Below are positions 8,131-15,895 of a stretch of 50,151 bases of DNA, piece by piece; positions within the stretch are counted from its first letter, which is position 1, and the number at the start of each line of letters is the position of its first letter. Under the pieces are notes generated by a model, which worked only from the letters and a program-made list of their open reading frames with translations, made no database searches and was not told where the DNA came from. The stretch spans positions 1 to 50,151 of the forward strand of contig SXOD01000031.1 of assembly GCA_005776885.1 (NCBI GenBank). The letters are read 5' to 3'. The position numbers and the translations under genes were made by a program. Origin of the DNA: Planctomycetia bacterium. Its GTDB lineage: Bacteria > Planctomycetota > Phycisphaerae > Phycisphaerales > SM1A02.

Positions 8131-9888
8131 CTAGCCGTCCCGCGATCGCCGCCGGCCGGCCCGTTCGCCCGCCACCGCGGCCAGGGACTCGGCCAGCGCC
8201 ATCGCGTCCTCAATCGTCGCCACGATCGAGGGCTGCATCTTCCAGTGGGATGCTGCGCGCCGCACGGCCGCGAGCGGCTGCCCGGTCAGCCCCATGATGA
8301 CCATCGCGATGCCCTTCCGGCGCAGCGTCAGCGCAGCGCTCTCAAGGTTGACCAGTCCGGTGGCGTCGATGGCCGGGACATCCTCCAGGTCCAGCACGAC
8401 GACCCTCGCATTGGGGTCGACGCGATCCAGCTCGGCCATCGCGCGCTGCGCGGCGCCGAAGAAGAGTGGCCCCGAAACGTCGTACACGTGGACGCCGGCC
8501 ACGGGCCGAACGGAGGTCCCTTCGCGGGTGGAGACCAGGTTCACGCTGGACACTTCCGTCATGCGCCGGATGAAGAGGAGTCCCGCGAGCGCAACACCGA
8601 CAAACACCGCGACGACCATGTCGGAGACCACCGTCAGGACGGTGCACGTCAGCATCACGATCACATCTTGGCCCGGCGACGATCGCAACGACCGAATGAA
8701 GTGCGGCGCGTCAGCCATGTGGAAAGCCACCCCCAGGAGCAGCGCAGCCATCGCGGCAAGCGGGACCTCCCCCAGCCATCGACCGAGCGCGAGGAGCGCA
8801 AACGCGAGGAACACGGCGTGCGTCGCCGAGGCGACCGGTGAACGGCCACCGGACCGCACATTCGCGGCCGTTCGCGCGATGGCGCCAGTGGCGGCGATCC
8901 CGCCAAAGAACGCCGAACCGATGTTGGCGATGCCCTGGCCCATCAGTTCCGCATCCGGATCTGCTCGATGGCCGGTCATGCCGTCGGCCACGACGGCACT
9001 GAGGAGCGACTCGATCGCTCCCAGCAGCGCGATGGCCATCCCGGCCACCGCGAGGTCCTCGATGACACCCAGATTCCAGGCCTCGGTCGAGGCCAGCCAC
9101 GGCCACTGAAAGGTGGGGAGCGCGCTGGGGATCCCGCTGGGAATGGCTTCCGTGCCAAACCGGCTGGCGATGGTGTGAATCTGCACCTGCGGCCACGCCA
9201 CGGCAAGGGCCTTCGCGGCCAGGATCGCAATCAGGACCGTCGCAAGTGCTCCAGGGATCCGTGGCACCAGCCGCGGCCAGGCAAAGACGCAGGTCAACGA
9301 GATCGCACCGACCGCGGCATCGGCCCAGTTCACGGTGGACAGCGCACCCGCAAGTGCCGTGATCTTGGCCACCGTCCCATCGGGCATCTCGGCGATGGAC
9401 AATCCAAGGAAGTCTCGGACCTGCAGGATTGCGATCACGATCGCGATGCCAGCGGTGAAGCCCGTCACCACCGGGAAGGGCACCAGGCTGATCGCCTTGC
9501 CAAGCTTGGCCCATCCGAGGCCAAGCAACATCACCCCCGCCATCGCCGTGGCCACCATGAGGCCGCCAAGGCCATGTTCATGCACGATCGGGGCCAAAAT
9601 GACCACGAATGCCGCCGTCGGCCCGGTCACCTGGACGCGGCTGCCCCCAAGGAGCGCGGCCAGAAAGCCTCCAATGATGGCGGTGTAGATCCCCTGTTCC
9701 GGGTTGGCGCCAACGGCAATCGCGAGTGCCATCGAGAGCGGCAGCGCGATGATCCCGACCACCAGCCCAGCGATGATGTCCCGACGGAGATCCCTCGAGC
9801 CGTAGCCATTGGCCCATGCCTCACGAATGGCATAGGCGATTCCCGGACGAGGTCGAACGATCAAGGGGGCTTCGTGAGCGGCGTGCAT
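8131..9888 (-). CDS. SulP family anion transporter with C-terminal STAS domain
   Basis: The 585-residue protein has about 10-12 hydrophobic segments between residues 35 and 440, including the SulP-type N-terminal stretch DIIAGLVVGIIALPLSMALA and GSRVQVTGPTAAFVV. The C-terminal region (about 455-570) is a STAS domain (VYDVSGPLFFGAAQRAMAEL...VVVLDLEDVPAIDATGL). SulP proteins move sulfate, bicarbonate or C4-dicarboxylates across the inner membrane; the substrate cannot be read from the sequence. An AGGAGG sequence lies about 10 bases upstream of the ATG at 9888. The gene ends 8 bases before hairpin copy 2 and follows the lipoprotein gene on the same strand with a 37-base gap. Confidence 0.9.
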   Translation of the reverse strand: MHAAHEAPLIVRPRPGIAYAIREAWANGYGSRDLRRDIIAGLVVGIIALPLSMALAIAVGANPEQGIYTAIIGGFLAALLGGSRVQVTGPTAAFVVILAPIVHEHGLGGLMVATAMAGVMLLGLGWAKLGKAISLVPFPVVTGFTAGIAIVIAILQVRDFLGLSIAEMPDGTVAKITALAGALSTVNWADAAVGAISLTCVFAWPRLVPRIPGALATVLIAILAAKALAVAWPQVQIHTIASRFGTEAIPSGIPSALPTFQWPWLASTEAWNLGVIEDLAVAGMAIALLGAIESLLSAVVADGMTGHRADPDAELMGQGIANIGSAFFGGIAATGAIARTAANVRSGGRSPVASATHAVFLAFALLALGRWLGEVPLAAMAALLLGVAFHMADAPHFIRSLRSSPGQDVIVMLTCTVLTVVSDMVVAVFVGVALAGLLFIRRMTEVSSVNLVSTREGTSVRPVAGVHVYDVSGPLFFGAAQRAMAELDRVDPNARVVVLDLEDVPAIDATGLVNLESAALTLRRKGIAMVIMGLTGQPLAAVRRAASHWKMQPSIVATIEDAMALAESLAAVAGERAGRRRSRDG

Positions 9889-9925
9889 CGGCGATGGACC
9901 TCCTTGCCCATCGAAGCGAGGAACT

Positions 9926-11050
9926 CTACCTCCCGGGCCGCACTGGCCGACCGACGCTCGCCCGAATCAGGAACTCAGGCGGGTCGGGAAGCTTTTCCAC
10001 CCATGGGGTGCCTGGTTCCGGCTGGCCGGATCCCAGGTGAAATCGCCTGATCGACTTGGTGGCCCGGTCCCCAACATAGACCCACTGCGAGTCACTGGTG
10101 ACGATCGAAGGTTCTTCGATCTTGACGGACTCGGGCAGGAACCGCTGGACGGCGCCTCCCCGCGACGTGGTCTTCCAGACGGTCTTGGCGCCGCGGTCGC
10201 CGATCAGCATCGTGTCGGTGCCGGCGAGGAAGTGGGCCTGAATCGCCTTCTGGACCCCGTCCGCCTGATCGACCACCACGCGAACCTGCCTGCCGGTCGA
10301 GGGGTCCCACGCCGTGATTCGTGCGTCGCGGTCCACCGCATAGAGCAAGCCATCGGGCCCGAAGGTGATGCCTCGGGGAGTGTCCAGCCCATTGGCAGAC
10401 ATCTTGGCGGATGGGACGATGACACCGATCCCGGCGCCGGCCAGCGCGGCGTCGCTCCCGGCGGGGGCCGGAAGGGGCACACCCGGAGTAGTGGCGTGCA
10501 GCCCCGCATAGCGGGTGATCGTCTGCGTGTCTTGGTTCGCAGCGTAGACATTTCCATCCGGCCCAACCTCGATCTCGTATGGGTGTTGCAGGCTCGGATT
10601 GGCGAGACCACCATGCACGAACACCGAGTCAAAGGGCCGACGTCCGTTTACGTCAGCCACCCCGTATCGCAGGATTTGCGTGTCGTCCTTGAAGGCACTC
10701 ACGACCAGCAGGCTGCCGTCGGGGAGCAGGCACATGCCGCGAGGCAGGGTGAGCGCGTCCCCGGATGGCACCGTCGTCGGGATGTCCACCACCACCGTGG
10801 CACTGCCATTGGGGTCGAGCCCGATCACGTGGTTCGCGTCACTCGTCGTCCCCCCGTGCAAGTCCAGGTACCAAGCCGTCGAGCCACCCTGCCCCCACCC
10901 CCCGCCGGTCCCACCCGTCGACGACGTCCCGGCAACGTGCGGGTTGCGTGGGTATTGGTCGCATGCGGTGATCGACCCGCCAAGCATCACGGCGAGGAAG
11001 ATGTCCGCAAGGGGCAGCGGCGCCGGACGAGTCACGGAGGGGAATCTCAC
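9926..11050 (-). CDS. Lipoprotein with NHL/SMP-30-like beta-propeller repeats
   Basis: The 374-residue protein has an N-terminal hydrophobic segment ending in a lipobox-like LGGSITAC (Cys about residue 30), so it is probably anchored to a membrane. The rest repeats segments such as GMCLLPDGSLLVVSAF, EIEVGPDGNVYAANQDTQ, GITFGPDGLLYAVDRDAR and SDSQWVYVGDRATKSIRRF, typical of six-bladed NHL or SMP-30/gluconolactonase-like propellers. No catalytic residues of gluconolactonases are evident, so binding or hydrolysis remains open. The start is GTG at 11050 with TACAGT 7 bases upstream and no Shine-Dalgarno sequence. The divergent neighbour starts only 23 bases away. Confidence 0.75.
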   Translation of the reverse strand: MRFPSVTRPAPLPLADIFLAVMLGGSITACDQYPRNPHVAGTSSTGGTGGGWGQGGSTAWYLDLHGGTTSDANHVIGLDPNGSATVVVDIPTTVPSGDALTLPRGMCLLPDGSLLVVSAFKDDTQILRYGVADVNGRRPFDSVFVHGGLANPSLQHPYEIEVGPDGNVYAANQDTQTITRYAGLHATTPGVPLPAPAGSDAALAGAGIGVIVPSAKMSANGLDTPRGITFGPDGLLYAVDRDARITAWDPSTGRQVRVVVDQADGVQKAIQAHFLAGTDTMLIGDRGAKTVWKTTSRGGAVQRFLPESVKIEEPSIVTSDSQWVYVGDRATKSIRRFHLGSGQPEPGTPWVEKLPDPPEFLIRASVGRPVRPGR

Positions 11051-11057
11051 GGCGGGG

Positions 11058-11067
11058 ACTGTATCGT
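11058..11067. promoter_or_regulatory. Bidirectional -10-like site between divergent starts
   Basis: The 23-base gap between the GTG at 11050 (minus) and the ATG at 11074 (plus) contains ACTGTATCGT. Read on the minus strand it gives TACAGT, 7 bases before the GTG; on the plus strand it gives TATCGT, 6 bases before the ATG. Any -35 would have to lie inside the opposite coding sequence. Both mRNAs would be leaderless. Confidence 0.45.
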
Positions 11068-11073
11068 CTCTCC

Positions 11074-11832
11074 ATGCATTCGATCATTCCGTTCCTCGCC
11101 GAAGAAAAGCACTCGGTGACCGAGTTGCTGCAACGATTCGGCGCCACCGGCACCGCGGCCTCCGGCTCCAGCGTCTCCGAGGGCTTCAAGACCTTTCTCG
11201 ACACCAGCACCGTGGCCGACCTCATGGTTGGGTATGGATTCGCGCTGCTGCTGGCGGCAGCGATCGCGTGGCACCCGAAGCGGATGAGCGCCCGGCGCGC
11301 GGATCGATTGCTGGGGCGAGAAGGCATCCTTCTCCTGCTGGGGCTCATCGGTGCGACCGTCGCGTTGCTCGTGATGGTGCACCCATCGCTCGGGCTGGTC
11401 GTGTTCGGGATCGGCGGCCTGGTCCGCTTCCGCACCACGCTGGACGATCCTGAGCTCACCGCGAAGGGCATCGTGACGCTCGTCATCGGACTCGCGTGCG
11501 GCACCGGCGCCTACCTTCCGGCGACGATCGTCGCGGTCATCGCGTGGGGCCTCGTGTGGTTCATCGACAACCGGGCGACATACCGAGTGCAGATCGGGAC
11601 GCGAGGCGAGGCCCGCCGCGCCTTGACCAGCGAGGATGGCCGACTCATCGCCGACATCGTCCGGGCCGAGCGCATCCACATCGTGAACTCCGCGCTCGAG
11701 GCGCGCAAGAATCGACTGAGCCTGCACCTGCGGGCACCTGCACACCTTGACGAAGCGCAGATCCTGGCGGCCGTCAAGTCGGCGCTGCCGCACGAAGTCT
11801 CCAACAGCCGCGTCCGGATCTCCCTCGTCTGA
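11074..11832 (+). CDS. Membrane protein resembling the DUF4956 family
   Basis: The 252-residue protein has about four hydrophobic segments between residues 45 and 170. The motif GGLVRFRTTLDDPELTAKG followed by GLACGTGAYLPA resembles the RFRT...GxxCGxG signature of DUF4956 and related membrane proteins (some of which accompany polyphosphate or MgtC-like proteins). The soluble C-terminus (about 175-252) may be a regulatory domain. Function is unknown. The ATG at 11074 has TATCGT 6 bases before it and no Shine-Dalgarno sequence. The gene faces the EF-G-like gene, with hairpin copy 3 between their ends. Confidence 0.65.
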   Translation: MHSIIPFLAEEKHSVTELLQRFGATGTAASGSSVSEGFKTFLDTSTVADLMVGYGFALLLAAAIAWHPKRMSARRADRLLGREGILLLLGLIGATVALLVMVHPSLGLVVFGIGGLVRFRTTLDDPELTAKGIVTLVIGLACGTGAYLPATIVAVIAWGLVWFIDNRATYRVQIGTRGEARRALTSEDGRLIADIVRAERIHIVNSALEARKNRLSLHLRAPAHLDEAQILAAVKSALPHEVSNSRVRISLV

Positions 11833-11861
11833 AGTGACCAGCCCCGGGGAGTGACCAGCCC

Positions 11862-11912
11862 CGGTTATCGGTGGAAATGTGACCCTGAGGGTCACATTTC
11901 CACCGATAACCG
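11862..11912. repeat. Palindromic hairpin element, copy 3
   Basis: Positions 11862-11886 pair perfectly with 11888-11912 around a central G. Compared with copy 2, the arm reads GTGGAAATG instead of GTGGGAATG and the opposite arm carries the matching C-to-T change, so pairing is preserved. It lies between convergent gene ends. Confidence 0.92.
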
Positions 11913-11927
11913 CCCCCGGACCTCGGG

Positions 11928-13988
11928 TCAGGCTTCCTGCAGCTGCGGCTTGAACGCCGCGGCGATCTCACGCTGCGTCGCGCTCGGGGCGGGCTCGTGG
12001 TGGCTGAGCTCCATGGTGAAGGAGCCGGTGCCGCCAGTCATCGACTTGAGTGTGCTCGCATAGGTCATGAGCTCGCTCAGCGGCGCCACTCCGCGGATCA
12101 CCGCTTGCCCGCTGGGAAGCGTGTCCGTTCCGTGGACGCGCGCCCGCTTGCCGCTGAGGTCGCCCACGATCGTGCCGATCGAGGCCGCCGGACAGGTCAC
12201 CTCGATGGACACGAACGGCTCCAGCAGCGTGGGCTTGGCCTTCAGCACGGCATCGATGAATGCCCACTTCCCGGCCTGGTGGAAGGCGATCTCCTTGCTG
12301 TCGACGGGGTGGTGCTTGCCGTCGTAGATCTCCACGCGCACGCCCCGCAGCGGGTACCCCGCGAACACGCCGGAATTGAGGACCCCGCGGATCCCCTTCT
12401 CGATCGCCGGGAAAAACTGCCGCGGGACACTCCCGCCGACGGTGCCATCGACGAACTCCAGCGCCGGGGCATTCCCCTCCAGGGCGCCTGGCAGCGGTTC
12501 GACGCGCAGGAACACTTCGCCGAACTGGCCGGCGCCGCCGGTCTGCTTCTTGTGCCGATGATGGCCCTCGGCCTTGGTCGAGATGGTCTCGGTGTACGCC
12601 ACCTTGGGCTGGTGGCTCTCGATCTCCACGGCGAATCGATCCTTGAGCATCTGGATCTTGGAGCGGAGGTGCAGGTCGCCCAGCCCATGGATCACCAGCT
12701 CGCCGGTCCCCACCACGTGCTCCACCTCGAAGGTGGGATCCTCGGCCGTCATCTTGTGGAGCGCCTCGCCCAGCTTCGCCTCGGCGGACCGGGTGGCGGC
12801 CTCGATCGCCAGTCCAGCCATCGGGCGGGGGAACGGCAAACCGAGCAAGTGCAGCGTCGCGGGGACCGCCTCGGCGTGGATCGTGGCGTTGAAGTGAGTC
12901 TCGTCCACCTTGGTGACGACGCCGATGTCGCCGGCGACGATCGAGTGGGCCTCCTTCAGGTGGTGCCCGTTGGCATGGTGGACGTGCGGGATCCGCGTCG
13001 GCTTGGTGTTGGCATCGATCGACACCTGGGTGCCGTGCGAGAGTTCCCCCTGGTGCACCTTGATGAAGGCCATGCGTCCCGCGTACTGGTCACTGGCCAC
13101 CTTGAACACGTGCGCCACCAGCGGATCGGCGCTGCGCAACGTCGGCACGAACGCCTGCGCGGTCCCGTCCTCCTGGTCCACCACGAACTTCCTCGGGTTC
13201 CCTTCCAGGGGGCTGGGGCACAGCTTCACGATGTCCGTGAGCAGTTGCGCCACGCCGGCTCCGTCGCGGGCGCTCACGAACGCGACCGGGATCACGCGCC
13301 TCGCCCGGAGGGCCTTCTCAAAGGGGTCATGCATCCGGGACGCTTCGATGGGCTTCCCGGAGAGATAGTCGTCCATGACGGCGTCATCCATTTCCACGAC
13401 GGCATCCACCATCTGGTCGTGATACTCCTTGACGTCGCCGAGGTCGGAGTCGCCTGCCGCGTTGTCAAAGCAATCCACCACGCCGTGACCGTGCTCGGTG
13501 GGAAGGTCGACCGGCCGGCAAATCTCGCCAAACTCTTCCTGGATCGCCGCGAGGACGAGTTCCTCGTCATCCACCGAGTCGATCTTGTTCACCACGATCA
13601 TGGTCGGCAGCGCGCGATCCGCGCAGATGCCCATCATTCGCCGAGTCACGTTCTGGATGCCATTGAGGCCATCGATCACGAGGATCGCCAGTTCGACAGC
13701 GGGCAGCACGCCGATGGATTGCCCCAGGAAGTCGGCAGCGCCAGGCGTGTCGAACAGGTTGATCGTGCAGCCGCCGTGCTCGAACCGGACCACCGACGCG
13801 TCCGTCGTGGTGTGGAACTGCTTGCTCAGCGAGTCATGTCCCGTCTGGGTCGTCCCCGCCTCCACCGTCCCCTTCGTCGGGATCGCGCCAGCCTCGGCGA
13901 GCAACGACTCGATCAGTGTCGTCTTGCCAGAGCCAGCGCCTCCTACGACTGCCAGGTTTCGGATGCTTTCGGTTGCGAGAGTGGCCAT
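11928..13988 (-). CDS. Elongation factor G-like GTPase (EF-G paralogue)
   Basis: The 686-residue protein has the EF-G layout: a GTPase domain with P-loop GGAGSGKT (residues 16-23), switch II FDTPGAADF and G4 motif NKID, then domains II-V (GVVTKVDETHFNATIHAEAV; GDLHLRSKIQMLKDRF; VRVEIYDGKHHPVDS; TYASTLKSMTGGTGSF). The P-loop differs from the AHIDAGKT of canonical EF-G, which suggests an EF-G2-type paralogue rather than the main translocase. Such paralogues may act in ribosome recycling, stress or tetracycline-type protection; the exact role is not shown. The ATG at 13988 is preceded by a strong AAAGGAGG about 8 bases upstream, unlike most genes here. An upstream in-frame extension to 14072 has no RBS and no homology. 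Confidence 0.88.
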   Translation of the reverse strand: MATLATESIRNLAVVGGAGSGKTTLIESLLAEAGAIPTKGTVEAGTTQTGHDSLSKQFHTTTDASVVRFEHGGCTINLFDTPGAADFLGQSIGVLPAVELAILVIDGLNGIQNVTRRMMGICADRALPTMIVVNKIDSVDDEELVLAAIQEEFGEICRPVDLPTEHGHGVVDCFDNAAGDSDLGDVKEYHDQMVDAVVEMDDAVMDDYLSGKPIEASRMHDPFEKALRARRVIPVAFVSARDGAGVAQLLTDIVKLCPSPLEGNPRKFVVDQEDGTAQAFVPTLRSADPLVAHVFKVASDQYAGRMAFIKVHQGELSHGTQVSIDANTKPTRIPHVHHANGHHLKEAHSIVAGDIGVVTKVDETHFNATIHAEAVPATLHLLGLPFPRPMAGLAIEAATRSAEAKLGEALHKMTAEDPTFEVEHVVGTGELVIHGLGDLHLRSKIQMLKDRFAVEIESHQPKVAYTETISTKAEGHHRHKKQTGGAGQFGEVFLRVEPLPGALEGNAPALEFVDGTVGGSVPRQFFPAIEKGIRGVLNSGVFAGYPLRGVRVEIYDGKHHPVDSKEIAFHQAGKWAFIDAVLKAKPTLLEPFVSIEVTCPAASIGTIVGDLSGKRARVHGTDTLPSGQAVIRGVAPLSELMTYASTLKSMTGGTGSFTMELSHHEPAPSATQREIAAAFKPQLQEA

Positions 13989-14205
13989 GATGTGGCCTCC
14001 TTTCAGTTGCGTCCGGCGAGCCGGTCGGAAGTGGCCGGCCTCGCCATGACGAGTATCGCTCGCTACTGTCATAGCGCAAGCCGGGCATTGGATTCATCGC
14101 GATGTTTTTCCACCGTCTGCCCCCCCCTCGACCTCGCTAGGCTCCCTCGTGGGATCCGACGCCGCTCCAGCGCCTGCCGGAGGTGTCGCCGTTCCTGCCT
14201 CCGCC

Positions 14206-15789
14206 ATGCAGCACCCACACCTTTCCCCCTCCTCGCGATGGATTCCGCGGGGTTCGATCGGCGCCTCACTCCTGTCCCTCGCTGCCCTCGGCCATTGCGC
14301 GCCCACGCCGGCCCTGCCGCCAAACTCGGCCACCGCGCTCACCGGCGGCGATCGCCCCGCGGGAGACGCGCAGGCACTCCAGCGCCAGCCCAACATCCTC
14401 TTCGTCTTCTGCGACGATTTGGGTTCCGGTGACCTTGGGTGCACGGGCAGCGAGCGCATCCGAACGCCCACCATCGATTCACTGGCGTCCGAAGGCATGC
14501 GATTCACCCAGGCGTACTCGTCGGCGTGTGTGTGCGCGCCAAGCCGCTGCTCGATCCTCACTGGACTCTCCGGTGCGCATGCCCAGATCCGCGACAACGG
14601 CGAACTGCCCGATGGCGGGCAGGGCCGACACGGCGGGCAACGGGCGATCGAGGCGGGCACGATGACTCTCGCGCGTGGCCTGCAGTCTGCGGGCTATCGG
14701 ACAGCCTGCTTCGGCAAGTGGGGCCTGGGTGGCGTGACGCAGCCCGAAGGTCACCCGCTGGACCAGGGGTTCGATCGTTTCTACGGCTACCTTTGCCAGC
14801 GGCACGCGCACGGGTACTACCCGTCGTACCTCGAGAGCGACCGATCACAGGTGCCGATCGACCAAGGCGCCGAAGGTCGTGCGCACTACTCCGGGGATCT
14901 CATCGCGGACCAGGCTGTGTCGTGGATCGACGGCGAAGACTCCGGCGACGGCGAAGACTCCGGCGACGCCGAAGGCGCCCCTTGGTTCCTCTACTACGCG
15001 ACGACTGTCCCGCACCTTGCCCTGCAGGTGCCCGATGACAGCCTGTCGGAATACACCGCGACCTACGCATCGCTCGGATTGGAGGACCTCCCCTACACGG
15101 GCGGGAAAGGGTACAAGCCGCATGCGCACCCGCGGGCGGCCTACGCGGCCATGGTCACTCGCCTCGATCGCGACGTCGGCCGCTTGCTCGGCGCCGCGAA
15201 CGCGAACGCGCACCACCGCGAGACGATCGTGGTCTTCACCAGCGACAACGGCGGCACTTTTGACCTGGGCGGATTCGATCCCGAGTTCTTCCAGACCAAT
15301 CGAGGCCTTCGAGGGGCCAAGACCCAGCTGTACGAGGGAGGCATTCGCGTCCCACTCATCGTGCGTTGGCCCGGCGTCGCCCGGGCGGGCAGCACCTGTG
15401 ACGTGCCGGTCATCGGCTACGACCTCTTCCCGACGTTGCTCAACGCTGGCGGCGTGGCGCCCCCAGCCTCGGATGGGTTCGACCTTCGGCCCATCATCCA
15501 GGCCTGCGACGGCTCCGCGCGACCCACCGAGTTCGTGTGGGAGCACCCTGCCGGGAAGGGGTGGCGTGCGGCCCGTATTGGGGACTGGAAGTGCGTGGTG
15601 CTTCGCGCGAAGGATCCCGAGAAGCTCAAGATGGAGCTCTTTGACCTGGCTGCCGACCCGGCCGAATCACGCGACGTCGCCGACGCTCACCCCGAGGTGG
15701 TCGAACGGTTCGTGGCACTCTTCAACCAACGAACCCCGGCCATCGAACCATCGTGGGACTTTCCTCCGCTGGCCGAGCCCGCGAAATGA
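14206..15789 (+). CDS. Type I sulfatase (arylsulfatase family), exported
   Basis: The 527-residue protein has a signal-like N-terminus (GASLLSLAALGHCAP) and starts its catalytic domain with PNILFVFCDDLGSGDLGC, whose Asp pair binds Ca. CAPSRCSILTG is the C-x-P-S-R sulfatase signature in which Cys becomes formylglycine. Later landmarks are GKWGLGG, PHLALQVP, TSDNGG and GGIRVPLIVRWPG. The substrate is probably a sulfated polysaccharide or aryl sulfate outside the cytoplasm; maturation needs a formylglycine-generating enzyme not present here. An 18-bp duplication encodes GEDSGDGEDSGD in a surface loop. A GTG at 14149 with TAGGCT 5 bases upstream is an alternative start and would add 19 residues; neither start has a good RBS. 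Confidence 0.88.
   Translation: MQHPHLSPSSRWIPRGSIGASLLSLAALGHCAPTPALPPNSATALTGGDRPAGDAQALQRQPNILFVFCDDLGSGDLGCTGSERIRTPTIDSLASEGMRFTQAYSSACVCAPSRCSILTGLSGAHAQIRDNGELPDGGQGRHGGQRAIEAGTMTLARGLQSAGYRTACFGKWGLGGVTQPEGHPLDQGFDRFYGYLCQRHAHGYYPSYLESDRSQVPIDQGAEGRAHYSGDLIADQAVSWIDGEDSGDGEDSGDAEGAPWFLYYATTVPHLALQVPDDSLSEYTATYASLGLEDLPYTGGKGYKPHAHPRAAYAAMVTRLDRDVGRLLGAANANAHHRETIVVFTSDNGGTFDLGGFDPEFFQTNRGLRGAKTQLYEGGIRVPLIVRWPGVARAGSTCDVPVIGYDLFPTLLNAGGVAPPASDGFDLRPIIQACDGSARPTEFVWEHPAGKGWRAARIGDWKCVVLRAKDPEKLKMELFDLAADPAESRDVADAHPEVVERFVALFNQRTPAIEPSWDFPPLAEPAK
14932..14967. repeat. In-frame 18-bp tandem duplication inside the sulfatase gene
   Basis: GGCGAAGACTCCGGCGAC occurs twice without change (14932-14949, 14950-14967) and adds one GEDSGD unit to an acidic loop. 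The perfect identity suggests a recent event. Confidence 0.85.
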
Positions 15790-15861
15790 CGGGGGCCTGG
15801 CCATCGGGTTCGCGGAAACGTGAGTTCCCGGCTTCCCCACGCACAGATTCGCCACGATTTC

Positions 15862-15889
15862 TTGCTTTCGCTCACGCTGCGCCTACCTT
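15862..15889 (+). promoter_or_regulatory. Candidate leaderless promoter for the beta-helix gene
   Basis: TTGCTT (15862-15867), a 16-base spacer and TACCTT (15884-15889) are followed after exactly 6 bases by the ATG at 15896. There is no Shine-Dalgarno sequence, so transcription is predicted to begin at the start codon. Confidence 0.45.
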
Positions 15890-15895
15890 TGGCAG

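Noticed and set aside
4406-11912. CRISPR array made of the three palindromes
   Set aside because: The copies are more than 3 kb apart with genes between them and no cas genes occur.
14072-14148. Additional small gene between the EF-G-like gene and the sulfatase
   Set aside because: Only shadow frames; the stretch holds no RBS or recognisable product.
11997-14432. 811-residue open frame on the plus strand opposite the EF-G-like gene
   Set aside because: It has no recognisable motif and crosses the divergent region into the sulfatase start; the EF-G-like gene is certain.
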